Assembly: GCF_002799245.1 (NCBI RefSeq)
Contig: NZ_NEQV01000001.1
Location: 551,000 to 614,999 of the forward strand
Direction: 5' to 3'
Length of the DNA stretch: 64,000 bases
Source of the DNA: Stenotrophomonas maltophilia
Lineage (GTDB): Bacteria > Pseudomonadota > Gammaproteobacteria > Xanthomonadales > Xanthomonadaceae
Program-made: the position numbers and the translations under genes
Part shown: in pieces, positions 28,390-37,301 of the stretch
How the letters are laid out: each line of letters starts with the position of its first letter
Position numbering within the stretch: position 1 is the first letter of the stretch
Notes under the pieces: model-generated
Told to the model about the DNA's origin: nothing
Database searches by the model: none
Seen by the model: only the letters and a program-made list of their open reading frames with translations

Positions 28390-28842
28390 ATGCCCCTGAC
28401 TGACCTCCTGGCGGCCGTGCAGACCCAGCTCTGCACGGCCACCGACCGTGACAGCGTCCTGCAGGCCGCCGCCGGGTTGCTGGCCTGCCGCCAGGCCAAC
28501 GCCGAACAGATCTATCTGAACCTGTGCCAGCGCGAAGCCCTGGGCAGCACCGCGATCGGCCACGGCATCGCCATTCCCCACGGCCGCGCGCCGACCCTGG
28601 ACCGCCCCCGTGGCGCCCTGCTGCGGCTGGCGACGCCGGTCGACTTCGGGGGCGATGAACCGGTGGACCTGGTGTTCGCGATGGCCGTCCCCGCCCACTA
28701 CACCCACCAGCACCTGATGCTGCTGTCCGAGCTGGCCGAGCTGTTCTCCGCGCCCGGCATCCGCCAGGCCCTGCGCGACGCGGGCGATGCCCGGGCCCTG
28801 CGCGAGGCGCTGGACATGACCCCACCTGCGAGTGCCGCATGA
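28390..28842 (+). CDS. ptsN: PTS nitrogen-regulatory EIIA (EIIA-Ntr)
   Basis: A 150-aa EIIA domain of the fructose/nitrogen type with the phospho-acceptor His64 in GIAIPHGR. In PTS-Ntr it receives phosphate from the phosphocarrier and acts as a regulator of metabolism and ion transport rather than as a sugar carrier. It overlaps hprK by 4 nt. No IIB or IIC partner is encoded nearby. Confidence 0.93.
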   Translation: MPLTDLLAAVQTQLCTATDRDSVLQAAAGLLACRQANAEQIYLNLCQREALGSTAIGHGIAIPHGRAPTLDRPRGALLRLATPVDFGGDEPVDLVFAMAVPAHYTHQHLMLLSELAELFSAPGIRQALRDAGDARALREALDMTPPASAA

Positions 28843-29789
28843 ATACCAGCATCACCGCCCGTGAACTGTTCGAACAGCAGCGCGAGCGGCTGGGGCTGCG
28901 CTGGGCCGCCGGCAAGTCCGGTGAGAAGCGCGAGCTGGAGGCCGGCAACACGGTCTCGCGGCGTCCCTCGCTGGCCGGCTACCTCAACGCCATCTATCCC
29001 AACAAGGTGCAGATCCTGGGCACCGAGGAACTGTCCTGGCTGGATGCGCTGGAACCGCGCCAGCGTTGGGAGACCATCGAAAAGATCATGCAGTCGCATC
29101 CGCTGGCGCTGGTGCTGACCCGCAACCAGGCCTGCCCGGAAGACCTGCGTGCCGCCGCTGATGAATCCGGCACACCGCTGTGGCTCTCGCCCAAGCGCGG
29201 CCACGAACTGCTCAATCATCTGTCCTACCATCTGGCGCGCACGCTGGCGCCGCGGGTGATCCTGCACGGCGTGTTCATGGAGATCTACTCCATCGGCGTG
29301 CTGATCACCGGTGAGGCCGGGTCGGGCAAGAGCGAGCTGGCACTGGAACTGCTCAGCCGTGGTCACCGCCTGGTCGCCGACGACGCCCCCGAGTTCACCC
29401 AGATCGCCCCGGACGTGCTCGACGGCACCTGCCCCGAACTGCTGCAGGACCTGCTGGAAGTACGCGGCCTGGGCGTGCTGAACGTGCGCGAGATGTTCGG
29501 CGACACGGCTGTAAAGAAGAACAAGTACCTTCGGCTGATCGTCCACCTGACCAAGCCGATGACCGAACCCACCCCGCATGGCTACGAGCGCCTGACCGGC
29601 GACTCGGGCACCCGCCATGTGCTGGACCTGGACGTTCCGCTGATCACCCTGCCGGTGATGCCTGGCCGCAACCTGGCCGTGCTGACCGAGGCCGCCACCC
29701 GCCTGCACATCCTGCGCACCAAGGGCATTGACCCGGCGGCAATGTTCATCGCCCGCCACAGCAATCTGCTGGAACGGCGAACCCCCTGA
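28839..29789 (+). CDS. hprK: HPr kinase/phosphorylase
   Basis: HprK phosphorylates HPr at Ser46 and reverses this. The 316-aa protein has Walker [10 protein letters not shown] (about 155-163), the family signature [16 protein letters not shown] and the metal-binding LVADDAPEF. Its substrate Ser46 is present in the HPr encoded 1.6 kb downstream. The ptsN-hprK-rapZ order is conserved in Xanthomonadaceae and many proteobacteria. Confidence 0.94.
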   Translation: MNTSITARELFEQQRERLGLRWAAGKSGEKRELEAGNTVSRRPSLAGYLNAIYPNKVQILGTEELSWLDALEPRQRWETIEKIMQSHPLALVLTRNQACPEDLRAAADESGTPLWLSPKRGHELLNHLSYHLARTLAPRVILHGVFMEIYSIGVLITGEAGSGKSELALELLSRGHRLVADDAPEFTQIAPDVLDGTCPELLQDLLEVRGLGVLNVREMFGDTAVKKNKYLRLIVHLTKPMTEPTPHGYERLTGDSGTRHVLDLDVPLITLPVMPGRNLAVLTEAATRLHILRTKGIDPAAMFIARHSNLLERRTP

Positions 29790-29816
29790 TTCCCCTGCCC
29801 CTCCAAGAGCCTGTCC

Positions 29817-30701
29817 ATGAGCACCGCAACCCCCACCGCCCCGACCCTGATCATCGTCAGTGGCCTGTCCGGCTCGGGTAAATCCGTCGCCCTGAAGACC
29901 TTCGAGGACCAGGACTACTACTGCTCGGACAACCTGCCGATCCACCTGCTGCCGGACTTCGTGCGCAGCCTGCTGGCCAACCACGACGGCAGCGCACCGC
30001 GCCGGCTGGCGGTAGGCATCGACGTGCGCGGCCAGGCCGACCTGAGCCAGTTGGGCGACTGGCGGCAGCTGGCCACCGATGCCGGCGTGGAAGTGAAGGT
30101 GCTGTTCTTCGAGGCCAGCGATGAAACGGTGCTCAAGCGCTACGCCGACACCCGTCGCCGCCATCCCCTGAGCCAGCTGGGCCTGTCACTGCCCGAAGCG
30201 ATCGCCCGCGAGCGCGAGCTGACCGCGCCGCTGCGCCGCGAGGCCGATGCGGTGATCGATACCAGCAATCTCAACGTGCATCAGCTGCGGCGGCGGATCA
30301 TCACCGAGTTCGCGCTGGACCATGCCACCGGCCTGTCGCTGCTGTTCGAATCGTTCGCCTACAAGCGCGGTGTGCCGGCCGAAGCGGACTTCGTGTTCGA
30401 TGCCCGCGTGCTGCCCAATCCGCACTGGGACCCGGACCTGCGCGCGCTCAGCGGCCGCGAACCCGGCGTACGCGACTACCTGGAAGCGCAGCCGGACGTG
30501 CAGCGCTACCTGGCCCAGCTGATGGATTTCCTCGATACCTGGCTGCCGAAACTGGGCGATGGCACCCGCAGCTATGTGACCGTGGCGTTCGGCTGCACCG
30601 GTGGCAAGCATCGTTCGGTGTTCCTGGCCGAGCGCATGGCCCGGCATGCGCGCGAGATGGGCTGGGAAGACGTGGCGACCTACCACCGCGAACAGGATTG
30701 A
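29817..30701 (+). CDS. rapZ: RNase adapter protein RapZ
   Basis: A 294-aa P-loop protein: Walker [10 protein letters not shown] (about 17-25), [11 protein letters not shown], and the C-terminal [15 protein letters not shown] motif. In E. coli RapZ guides RNase E to the small RNA GlmZ and so controls GlcN-6-P synthase. Whether GlmZ-like RNAs exist here is not visible. It follows hprK by 27 bp and is followed by REP-like sequence. Confidence 0.93.
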   Translation: MSTATPTAPTLIIVSGLSGSGKSVALKTFEDQDYYCSDNLPIHLLPDFVRSLLANHDGSAPRRLAVGIDVRGQADLSQLGDWRQLATDAGVEVKVLFFEASDETVLKRYADTRRRHPLSQLGLSLPEAIARERELTAPLRREADAVIDTSNLNVHQLRRRIITEFALDHATGLSLLFESFAYKRGVPAEADFVFDARVLPNPHWDPDLRALSGREPGVRDYLEAQPDVQRYLAQLMDFLDTWLPKLGDGTRSYVTVAFGCTGGKHRSVFLAERMARHAREMGWEDVATYHREQD

Positions 30702-30728
30702 CCTTCGAGCGAAGACGGAACAATGAGC

Positions 30729-30893
30729 GTAGATCCACGCCATGCGTGGAGACCGCCCAAAGGGCGGCACAAGCGCCCGCAGCCGCACACCTGTCCACCC
30801 CCACCATGCGGCCGAAGTTGATCGCATGCCGGAGCTGCTCCGGGGCATTTGGACCTGCGCGTGGCATCCATCCGAGCATGGCGTGGAGCTACT
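30729..30893. repeat. Pair of REP (SMAG-type) elements, facing each other
   Basis: GTAGATCCACGC-CAT-GCGTGG at 30729-30750 and an imperfect inverse copy ending GCGTGGAGCTAC (30866-30891) lie in the 273-bp gap between rapZ and the EIIA gene. They match the hairpin of the array at 31-410. Confidence 0.75.
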
Positions 30894-30974
30894 GGGCGGC
30901 ATACATGAATACGGGACACAGTGCCCCTCATCTGCTGCTATCGCCAATTCACCTTGACCTGTTAACGTGCAGTA

Positions 30975-31367
30975 ATGACCTGTGGCATTCTCCTCGTAAC
31001 ACATCCTGGGGTCGGGACCGCCCTGCTTGACGTGGCGACCCGGCTCCTGCGGCAATTGCCGCTGAAAACCGAAGCTTTCGAAGTACCGTTCGACGCAGAC
31101 CTGGACGCCCTGCTCCCGCTCGCCTCGGCCGCCCTGCGGCGGGTCGACAGTGGTGAAGGCGTGCTGATCCTGACCGACCTGTACGGCGCCAGCCCCGCCA
31201 ACCTTGCCGGGCAGCTGGCCCGGCTGGGGACCCCGGTTCGCCGGGTGTCGGCGCTGAGCCTGCCGATGTTGCTGCGGGTGATGAATTATCCGGAACAGGG
31301 ACTGGATCAACTGCCCGCCACAGCCGCGGCGGGTACCCGTAATGGAGCGATAGTCGACGATGCTTGA
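30975..31367 (+). CDS. PTS mannose-type EIIA domain protein
   Basis: A 130-aa EIIA-Man fold with phospho-acceptor His10 in LLVTHPGVG and LILTDLYGASPANLAG in the middle. Mannose-type EIIA domains are normally joined to IIB, IIC and IID, none of which are in the window. It overlaps ptsH by 8 nt, so EIIA, HPr and EI are made together. A regulatory phosphate-accepting role is inferred. Confidence 0.9.
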   Translation: MTCGILLVTHPGVGTALLDVATRLLRQLPLKTEAFEVPFDADLDALLPLASAALRRVDSGEGVLILTDLYGASPANLAGQLARLGTPVRRVSALSLPMLLRVMNYPEQGLDQLPATAAAGTRNGAIVDDA

Positions 31368-31629
31368 ACGAGAACTCACCGTCAGCAACCGCCTGGGCCT
31401 GCATGCCCGGGCCACCGCCAAGCTGGTGCAGACCCTGGCGCCGTTCCGCTGCAACGTGACCATGGCCGCCAAGGGCCGTGAGATCAACGCCAAGAGCATC
31501 ATGGGCGTGATGTTGCTGGCCGCCGGTCAGGGCACCCCGGTCACCGTGCGCATCAACGGCGAAGATGAAGCCGCCGCGATGGAGGCGGTGGTCGGCCTGT
31601 TCGAGCGCCGCTTCGACGAGGACAGCTGA
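31360..31629 (+). CDS. ptsH: Phosphocarrier protein HPr
   Basis: An 89-aa HPr with the EI-phosphorylated His15 in GLHARA and the HprK target Ser46 in NAKSIMGVM. Both sites are intact, so it can be phosphorylated by enzyme I and by the HprK encoded upstream. It lies between EIIA-Man and enzyme I with an 8-nt overlap and a 2-nt gap. Confidence 0.95.
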   Translation: MLERELTVSNRLGLHARATAKLVQTLAPFRCNVTMAAKGREINAKSIMGVMLLAAGQGTPVTVRINGEDEAAAMEAVVGLFERRFDEDS

Positions 31630-31631
31630 GC

Positions 31632-33401
31632 GTGCCACGCGCACGCGCCGGCCAGGTCCCTTCCGGCCAACGGCCGGTACAGCTGCTGGCCGGCCACGGC
31701 GCCGCGCGCGGAACGGCGATGGGCCGGGCACGCGTGCGGCTGCCGCATGCGCTGGAAGTGGCCGAGCAACGTGTGGCCGCCAGCCAGGTCGAGGCCGAAC
31801 TTGACCGCCTGCACCGTGCGCTGGATGCCGCGCGCACGGAAATGCACGAGCTGCGCCAGCGCCTGCATGGCGCACTGAACCAGGAAGTGGGCGAATTCCT
31901 CGACCTGCACGCGCTGCTGCTGGACGACCCCGAGCTGCTGTATGGCCTGGACGAACTGATCCGCAGCGGGCCGTACAGTGCCGGCTACGCGCTGCGCCTG
32001 CAGCGTGACCGCCTGGCCAAGGTCTTCGATGGCATGGACGATGCCTACCTGAAGAGCCGCATGGACGATCTCGACCATGTGATCGGCCGTATCCACGCCT
32101 TCCTGCAACCCGAACGCCCACCGGTGATGAAGGGCCTGGCCGGCGAGATCCTGGTCTGCGACAACATCGCCCCGTCCGAGCTGGCACAGCTGCAGGCGCA
32201 GGGCGTGGTCGGCATCGTTACTGCCGCCGGCAGCGCGCTGTCGCACAGCGCAATCCTGGCGCGCAGCCTGCACCTGCCGCTGATCGTCAACGTGCCGCAG
32301 CTGCTCAGCCGCGTCGCCGACGGCGACGTGCTGATCATCGATGGTGCCGATGGCAGCATCACCGCCAACCCGCTGGCCGACAACCTGCGTGACTACCGCG
32401 CACGCCTGAAAGAGCACGCGCGCGAGCAGCGCGAGCTTGGCCGCCTGCGCAGCAAGCCCAGCCGTACCCGCGACCAGGTCGACATCGCCCTGCTGGCCAA
32501 CGCCGAATCGCTGGAAGACGTGACCCAGGCGCATGCGCTGGGTGCGCAGGGGCTGGGCCTGTACCGCACCGAATTCCTGTTCCTGCAGCGCAACGAACTG
32601 CCGGACGAAGAAGAACAGTTCCAGACCTACCGCGATGCCGCGCTGGGCATGAGCGGCCGGCCGGTGACCATCCGCACGCTCGACCTGGGTGCCGACAAGG
32701 CCGATCGCACCGGCCTGACCCTGAGCAACGAAGAAAACCCGGCACTGGGCCTGCGCGGCGTGCGCCTGTCGCTGGCACGGCCCAAGGTGGCCGACACCCA
32801 GATGCGCGCGATCCTGCGCGCCTCGGCCTACGGCAAGCTGCGCGTGCTGGTGCCGATGGTCAGCACCCGCGAGGAACTGCTGGCGGTGCGCCGGCGCATG
32901 CTCAAGCTGAGTGAACAGCTGCGCGGCGAAGGCCACATGGTGTCCGAGCACGTGCCGCTGGGCGCGATGATCGAAGTCCCGGCGGCGGCCCTGGCGCTGG
33001 AGAGCTTCATCGATCTGGTCGATTTCCTGTCGATCGGCACCAATGACCTGGTGCAGTACCTGCTGGCCGCCGACCGCAACAACGAGGCGCTGGGCGAGCT
33101 GTACTCGCCGCTGCACCCGGCCGTGCTGCGGCTGTTGCAGATGGTGATCGAGACCGGCGCACGCCACCGCATCCCGGTGGCGGTCTGCGGCGAGATGGCC
33201 GGTGATGCCCGGATGACCCCGCTGCTGCTGGCGCTGGGCCTGAGCGAGTTCAGCCTGCACCCCGGTACGTTGCTGGAGGTGCGCCGCGCGATCCGCGACG
33301 CCGACCTGTCCGTGCTGCGTGCGCGCGCACCGAAGCTGCTGGCCGCGCGCGACCGCCGTGCCATCGAACGCTGGCTGGCGCTGGTGGCCGATACGCCCTG
33401 A
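31632..33401 (+). CDS. ptsI: PEP-protein phosphotransferase (enzyme I)
   Basis: Enzyme I takes phosphate from PEP and passes it to HPr. The 589-aa protein has the active His at about residue 205 in GSALSHSAILAR, LYRTEFLFL, SIGTNDLVQYLLAADRNN and the catalytic Cys in CGEMAGD. It lacks the N-terminal GAF domain of PtsP. Start is GTG 31632. Its last 50 bp are duplicated 113 bp downstream, either side of a palindrome. Confidence 0.94.
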   Translation: MPRARAGQVPSGQRPVQLLAGHGAARGTAMGRARVRLPHALEVAEQRVAASQVEAELDRLHRALDAARTEMHELRQRLHGALNQEVGEFLDLHALLLDDPELLYGLDELIRSGPYSAGYALRLQRDRLAKVFDGMDDAYLKSRMDDLDHVIGRIHAFLQPERPPVMKGLAGEILVCDNIAPSELAQLQAQGVVGIVTAAGSALSHSAILARSLHLPLIVNVPQLLSRVADGDVLIIDGADGSITANPLADNLRDYRARLKEHAREQRELGRLRSKPSRTRDQVDIALLANAESLEDVTQAHALGAQGLGLYRTEFLFLQRNELPDEEEQFQTYRDAALGMSGRPVTIRTLDLGADKADRTGLTLSNEENPALGLRGVRLSLARPKVADTQMRAILRASAYGKLRVLVPMVSTREELLAVRRRMLKLSEQLRGEGHMVSEHVPLGAMIEVPAAALALESFIDLVDFLSIGTNDLVQYLLAADRNNEALGELYSPLHPAVLRLLQMVIETGARHRIPVAVCGEMAGDARMTPLLLALGLSEFSLHPGTLLEVRRAIRDADLSVLRARAPKLLAARDRRAIERWLALVADTP

Positions 33402-33514
33402 CCCGCCGCATGGCGGGGTCAGATCCCTTTTTCGCAGGAAAAGGGATCTGACCCCATTCCCCTAACCGCCGTGCCATCGAGCGCTGGCTGGCGCTGGTGG
33501 CCGATACGCCCTGA
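33352..33514. repeat. 50-bp duplication of the ptsI 3' end around a palindrome
   Basis: 33352-33401 (end of ptsI, including its stop) and 33465-33514 are identical except for one base (A/G). Between them is the palindrome 33415-33455 of the GGGGTC family with 18-bp arms. The second copy is noncoding remnant. Confidence 0.93.
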
Positions 33515-33786
33515 TTTCCGCGCTACGCGCTCGCCGGGCATGGCCCGGCGGAATATGTGGACCCCGCTGGCCGCTGGCCCGACGCAGATTCGATCCGCAG
33601 AAACAGCCCCTTGTTGTTCAAGGGGCGCGCCGACAGGCGGGGGATAAGGTTGAATGCGTGGACCCCGGTGGCCGCAGGCCAGCGGGGTATGCGCTGAAAC
33701 ATCCCCTTGCGATAATGACGCGCTGAACACCCCTGTTGCCGCATCCTTGCCGGGATCGCGGCTTTTCTTATCCCGCGGGAGCTGCG
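33415..33786. other. Spacer before mgtE with several hairpins
   Basis: The 385-bp gap after ptsI holds the GGGGTC palindrome (33415-33455), the duplicated ptsI end, a GCCGGGC-ATG-GCCCGGC hairpin (33533-33549), a CCCCTTG/CAAGGGG hairpin (33607-33625) and two copies of a GTGGACCCC motif about 100 bp apart. I see no gene, and no clear Mg2+ riboswitch pattern, although the next gene is mgtE. Confidence 0.6.
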
Positions 33787-35148
33787 ATGGCTGAAGCTGT
33801 ACGCCACGACAAGACTGCGCGCCAACTGCGGATGTTGTCCGATGCACTGGACAGCGGCCGGCTGGGCCCGGTGCGTCGCCTGGTCAACACCCTGGCCCCG
33901 GCCGAGATCGGCAACCTGCTGGAATCGCTGCCGCCGGGCAAACGCGAGGTGGTGTGGGGCCTGGTTGATCCGGAAGACGACGGCGAGGTGCTGGTCCACG
34001 TCGGCGAAGACGTGCGCGAAAGCCTGCTCGCGGACATGGACCCGGACGAGATCATCGCCGCGGTCGAAGACCTGGATATCGACGATCTGGCCGATCTGGT
34101 TGAAGACCTGCCGGATACGGTCATCGACGAAGTCCTCAAGTCGATGGACCGCGAGAACCGCGAGCGGCTGGAACAGGTGCTGTCCTATCCCGAGGACAGC
34201 GCCGGCCGCCTGATGAACCCGGACGTGGTGACCGTGCGCGCCGACGTCAACGTCGACGTGGTGCTGCGCTACCTGCGCCTGCGCGGCGAGCTGCCGGACC
34301 ACACCGACCACCTGTTCGTGGTCAGCCGGCGCCATCAGTACCTCGGCCGGGTGTCGCTGGCGGCATTGGTGACCCACGAGGACACCACCCCGATCAACCG
34401 CCTGATCGACGACGAGCAGCCGGCCATCGACGTCGGCGAGAGCGACCAGGAAGTCGCCCGCCAGTTCTCTGACCATGACTGGATCTCCGCCCCGGTGGTG
34501 GATGAGAACAACATCCTGGTCGGTCGCATCACCATCGATGACGTGGTCGACATCATCCGTGGCCAGGCCGAGCACCAGGCGCTGGGCGCCGCCGGCCTGG
34601 ACGAGGACGAAGACCTGTTCAGCCCGGTCTGGCGCGCGATGCGCCGCCGCCTGATGTGGCTGTCGGTGAACCTGTGCACGGCCTTCCTGGCCTCCAGCGT
34701 GGTTGGCCACTTCGAGGGCACGATCGACAAGCTGGTGGCGCTGGCGGTGCTGATGCCGATCGTGGCCGGCCTGGGCGGCAATGCGGGCACCCAGGTGCTG
34801 GCGCTGATGGTGCGCGGCCTGGCGCTGGGCCAGGTGGGTGCCTCCAACGCGCGCACGCTGCTGTGGAAGGAAGTACGGGTGGCCGCGCTCAATGGCCTGC
34901 TGCTGGGCTCGGTGCTGGGCCTGATCGTGCTGGCCTGGTTCCACTCGCCCGGGCTGTCGGCGGTGATCGCCATCGCGCTGACCTGCAACCTGCTGTTCGC
35001 CGCGCTGGCGGGCGTGCTGGTGCCGCTGACCCTGAAACGTTTCGGCTTCGACCCGGCGCTGGCCAGCGGCATCTTCCTGACCGCCGTAACCGACTCGATG
35101 GGCTTCTTCACCTTCCTCGGCCTGGCCACGCTGGTGCTGCTGCACTGA
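33787..35148 (+). CDS. mgtE: Magnesium transporter MgtE
   Basis: A 453-aa MgtE: N-terminal helical domain (LAPAEIGNLLESLPPGKR; DMDPDEIIAAVEDL), two CBS domains (about 140-255), then five membrane helices with the family signatures GGNAGTQ and TDSMGFFTFLGLA. MgtE is a Mg2+-gated channel of the inner membrane. A GGGAG ribosome site precedes ATG 33787. It follows the PTS genes, a neighbourhood that may link phosphotransfer state to ion balance. Confidence 0.94.
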   Translation: MAEAVRHDKTARQLRMLSDALDSGRLGPVRRLVNTLAPAEIGNLLESLPPGKREVVWGLVDPEDDGEVLVHVGEDVRESLLADMDPDEIIAAVEDLDIDDLADLVEDLPDTVIDEVLKSMDRENRERLEQVLSYPEDSAGRLMNPDVVTVRADVNVDVVLRYLRLRGELPDHTDHLFVVSRRHQYLGRVSLAALVTHEDTTPINRLIDDEQPAIDVGESDQEVARQFSDHDWISAPVVDENNILVGRITIDDVVDIIRGQAEHQALGAAGLDEDEDLFSPVWRAMRRRLMWLSVNLCTAFLASSVVGHFEGTIDKLVALAVLMPIVAGLGGNAGTQVLALMVRGLALGQVGASNARTLLWKEVRVAALNGLLLGSVLGLIVLAWFHSPGLSAVIAIALTCNLLFAALAGVLVPLTLKRFGFDPALASGIFLTAVTDSMGFFTFLGLATLVLLH

Positions 35149-35212
35149 TTCCTGCTGGCCCGGAGCCCCGCGACGCAGGGCTCCGGACCCGCTTCCCTTG
35201 CTGGAACATTCC

Positions 35213-35479
35213 ATGGCAACAACGATCGAAAACTATTTCCAGCCCGGCTGGCGCGACCAGCAGCACACCTGCCCGGCCTGCGAATGGAAGGGCAGCTCGC
35301 GCGCCATGGTGATGGAGCTGGACGAGGACGCCACCGAGTACGACTGCCCGGTCTGCGAGAACCCGTTGCTGGTGGTGCTGCACCCGGACATGGCACAGGT
35401 GCAGGCCGCTGCCGCCGAAGGCAATGCCGAAGCACAGGAGCAGCTGGACATCATCGCCAGCTTCCCGCGCCCGCAGTGA
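35213..35479 (+). CDS. Small zinc-ribbon protein
   Basis: An 88-aa acidic protein with CPAC (about 22-25) and CPVC (about 47-50), a four-Cys zinc ribbon, followed by an Ala/Glu-rich helix. Not a family I can name. ATG 35213 gives the most compact product. It stands alone 64 bp after mgtE. Confidence 0.75.
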   Translation: MATTIENYFQPGWRDQQHTCPACEWKGSSRAMVMELDEDATEYDCPVCENPLLVVLHPDMAQVQAAAAEGNAEAQEQLDIIASFPRPQ

Positions 35480-35550
35480 CGCGGCGCATGATGCCGCGTT
35501 GACCTGCGGCGGACTAGGATGCAGCTGACCTTGCTGCCCTGGGAAACGCC

Positions 35551-36366
35551 ATGCTCCGTTCGATTCCGCGCTGGCTGCCCTTGCTGGCGGTCCTGATGGT
35601 GACCGGTTGCGCCTCGATGCCGGACGGCGCACGCGGCCACTTCGAGGGCCGCGCGGTGAAGGTGGATGGCGAGACCGCCTACTACCAGGTCTTCATTCCG
35701 GCTGGGGTGCGGGCGGGACATCCCGCACACCCCGGCAGCAGCGGCGGCGTCCCGGTGGTCCTGTTCCTGCATGGCTCGGGCGAACGCGGCGGCGACGGCA
35801 TCAAGCAGACGTATTCGGGGCTGGGCCCCTACCTGCGCGAGCATCCCGACTTCCCGGCCCTGGTGGTGTTCCCGCAGGCACCGCGCCATTCGGAATGGAG
35901 CGGGCGCAACAACCGCATGGCCGTGGCCGCGCTGGACGCGACCATTGCCGAGTTCGGCGCCGACCCGGCGCGGCAGTACCTGACCGGCATGTCGATGGGC
36001 GGCTACGGCAGCTGGAACATCGCGCTGGATGACCCGTACCGCTTTGCCGCGCTCGTGCCGGTATGCGGTGCCGTGTTCGCACCGCGCGCGAAGCGGCCGA
36101 CCCTGTTTGTTGAACAGGTGGCCCAGGAATCCGACCCGTATGCCGTGATCGCCAGGCGTCTGCAGCACACGCCGATCTGGATCTTCCACGGTGCGCAGGA
36201 TGACGTGGTGCCGCCGGATGACGACCGCAGGCTGCACAACGCCTTCCAGGGCGCCAACGCACGCGACGTGCGCTACACCGAGTATCCGGATGGCAACCAC
36301 AATGCCTGGGATGCCACCTATGCGGACCCGGCAATGTGGGCATGGCTGTTCGCGCAGAAGCGCTGA
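35551..36366 (+). CDS. Alpha/beta-hydrolase lipoprotein (esterase)
   Basis: A 271-aa protein with a lipobox (VTGC, Cys about residue 20), so it is probably a lipoprotein. It is an alpha/beta hydrolase with oxyanion HGSGERG, nucleophile elbow GMSMGGYG, acid in GAQDDVVPP and the catalytic His in DGNHNAW. It resembles the secreted phospholipase/carboxylesterase and polyester-depolymerase-like group. Substrate unknown. Next gene downstream is a transposase on the other strand. Confidence 0.85.
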   Translation: MLRSIPRWLPLLAVLMVTGCASMPDGARGHFEGRAVKVDGETAYYQVFIPAGVRAGHPAHPGSSGGVPVVLFLHGSGERGGDGIKQTYSGLGPYLREHPDFPALVVFPQAPRHSEWSGRNNRMAVAALDATIAEFGADPARQYLTGMSMGGYGSWNIALDDPYRFAALVPVCGAVFAPRAKRPTLFVEQVAQESDPYAVIARRLQHTPIWIFHGAQDDVVPPDDDRRLHNAFQGANARDVRYTEYPDGNHNAWDATYADPAMWAWLFAQKR

Positions 36367-36429
36367 TCCAGAGCCATTGGGGCCCAACTTCGATGGATAC
36401 CAATGCGGGTCGATACCTGACTTCGGTGG

Positions 36430-36450
36430 GTGCCGACCGTTGGTCGGCAC
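36430..36450. repeat. REP hairpin at the transposase stop codon
   Basis: GTGCCGACC-GTT-GGTCGGCAC, 9-bp arms, ending on the first base of the transposase stop. It faces in the opposite orientation to the array at 37009-37278, so the transposase gene is bracketed by inverted REPs. Confidence 0.9.
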
Positions 36451-36941
36451 TATCTCTCCATTTCCGGGTGCTCCATTGCCTGGGGTCCTCCATCAATCTC
36501 CCACTGGCACCACGCATGGGCATACTCGCCAATCCGCGCGGTCAATCCTGCCCTGATCGGATTCCCCATCACATACATCGCATGCCGGAACAGTGATTCA
36601 TCAGATCGAATCGCGTGATCGTGATAGCTCGATTGCCAGAATCGTCCTGATCGGCCGAGCCTGCGGTTGATCCGCAATGCACTGCGCGATTTGAGGCGTT
36701 GCATGATGTAATCCAGCGAGAACGCCCGGAGCTCCACAAGCCAATGGATGTGGTCCGGCATGACCACGTAGGCCAGTGAGTGCGTCAGACCTTCAGCATC
36801 AAGGCAGCGGATTACATCCAGCACCAGGTGTGCCGCGGCGGCATCTTCGAAGTAGCGTCGACGTCCCTGGGTAACGGTGGTCAGTAAGTAGGTCTGCCCG
36901 ATCCGGGAATGACGGCCAAGGCTCAGGCGTGCGCGGTTCAT
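36450..36941 (-). CDS. REP-associated tyrosine transposase (RAYT)
   Basis: A 163-aa Y1-type (IS200-like, HUH) transposase: YVVMPDHIHWLVEL carries the HxH metal site, and the catalytic Tyr lies in the ADHDxxIRSDESLFRHAMYV region at about residue 130. RAYTs are single-copy, domesticated enzymes thought to spread REP sequences. Here inverted REPs flank it: one at 36430-36450 and a five-unit array at 37009-37278. The ATG at 36941 is chosen over a GTG two codons earlier. Frame is intact. Confidence 0.9.
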   Translation of the reverse strand: MNRARLSLGRHSRIGQTYLLTTVTQGRRRYFEDAAAAHLVLDVIRCLDAEGLTHSLAYVVMPDHIHWLVELRAFSLDYIMQRLKSRSALRINRRLGRSGRFWQSSYHDHAIRSDESLFRHAMYVMGNPIRAGLTARIGEYAHAWCQWEIDGGPQAMEHPEMER

Positions 36942-37008
36942 GGGCACAAGCGTGTGGCCGACAGCTTTTCTTGCCTATCGGGCAACCACCTGGATGACGG
37001 TAGGGGCA

Positions 37009-37278
37009 GTGCCGACCAACGGTCGGCACCTACCCAGGCAGATCAAGGTGACGATCAAGGGCCACAGGCAGTGCCGACCAACGGTCGGCACCTACCCAGG
37101 CAGATCAAGGTGACGATCAAGGGCCACAGGCAGTGCCGACCAACGGTCGGCACCTACCCAGGCAGATCAAGGTGCCGATCAAGGGCCACAGGCAATGCCG
37201 ACCAACGGTCGGCACCCACCCAGGCAGATCAAGGTGCCGATCAAGGGCCCTCAGGCAATGCCGACCAACAGTCGGCAC
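37009..37278. repeat. Five REP units, 62-bp period
   Basis: Hairpins GTGCCGACC-AAC-GGTCGGCAC begin at 37009 and repeat at 62, 62, 62 and 63 bp. The intervening 41-42 nt (TACCCAGGCAGATCAAGG...) are also near-identical, with small changes in the last two units, so this grew by tandem duplication. It fills the space between the transposase and pyrB. Confidence 0.93.
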
Positions 37279-37301
37279 CCACCCAGGCAGATCAGAGCAG
37301 A

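Noticed and set aside
33515..33786. Mg2+ riboswitch before mgtE
   Set aside because: Only short REP-like hairpins are visible; I could not find the M-box helices.
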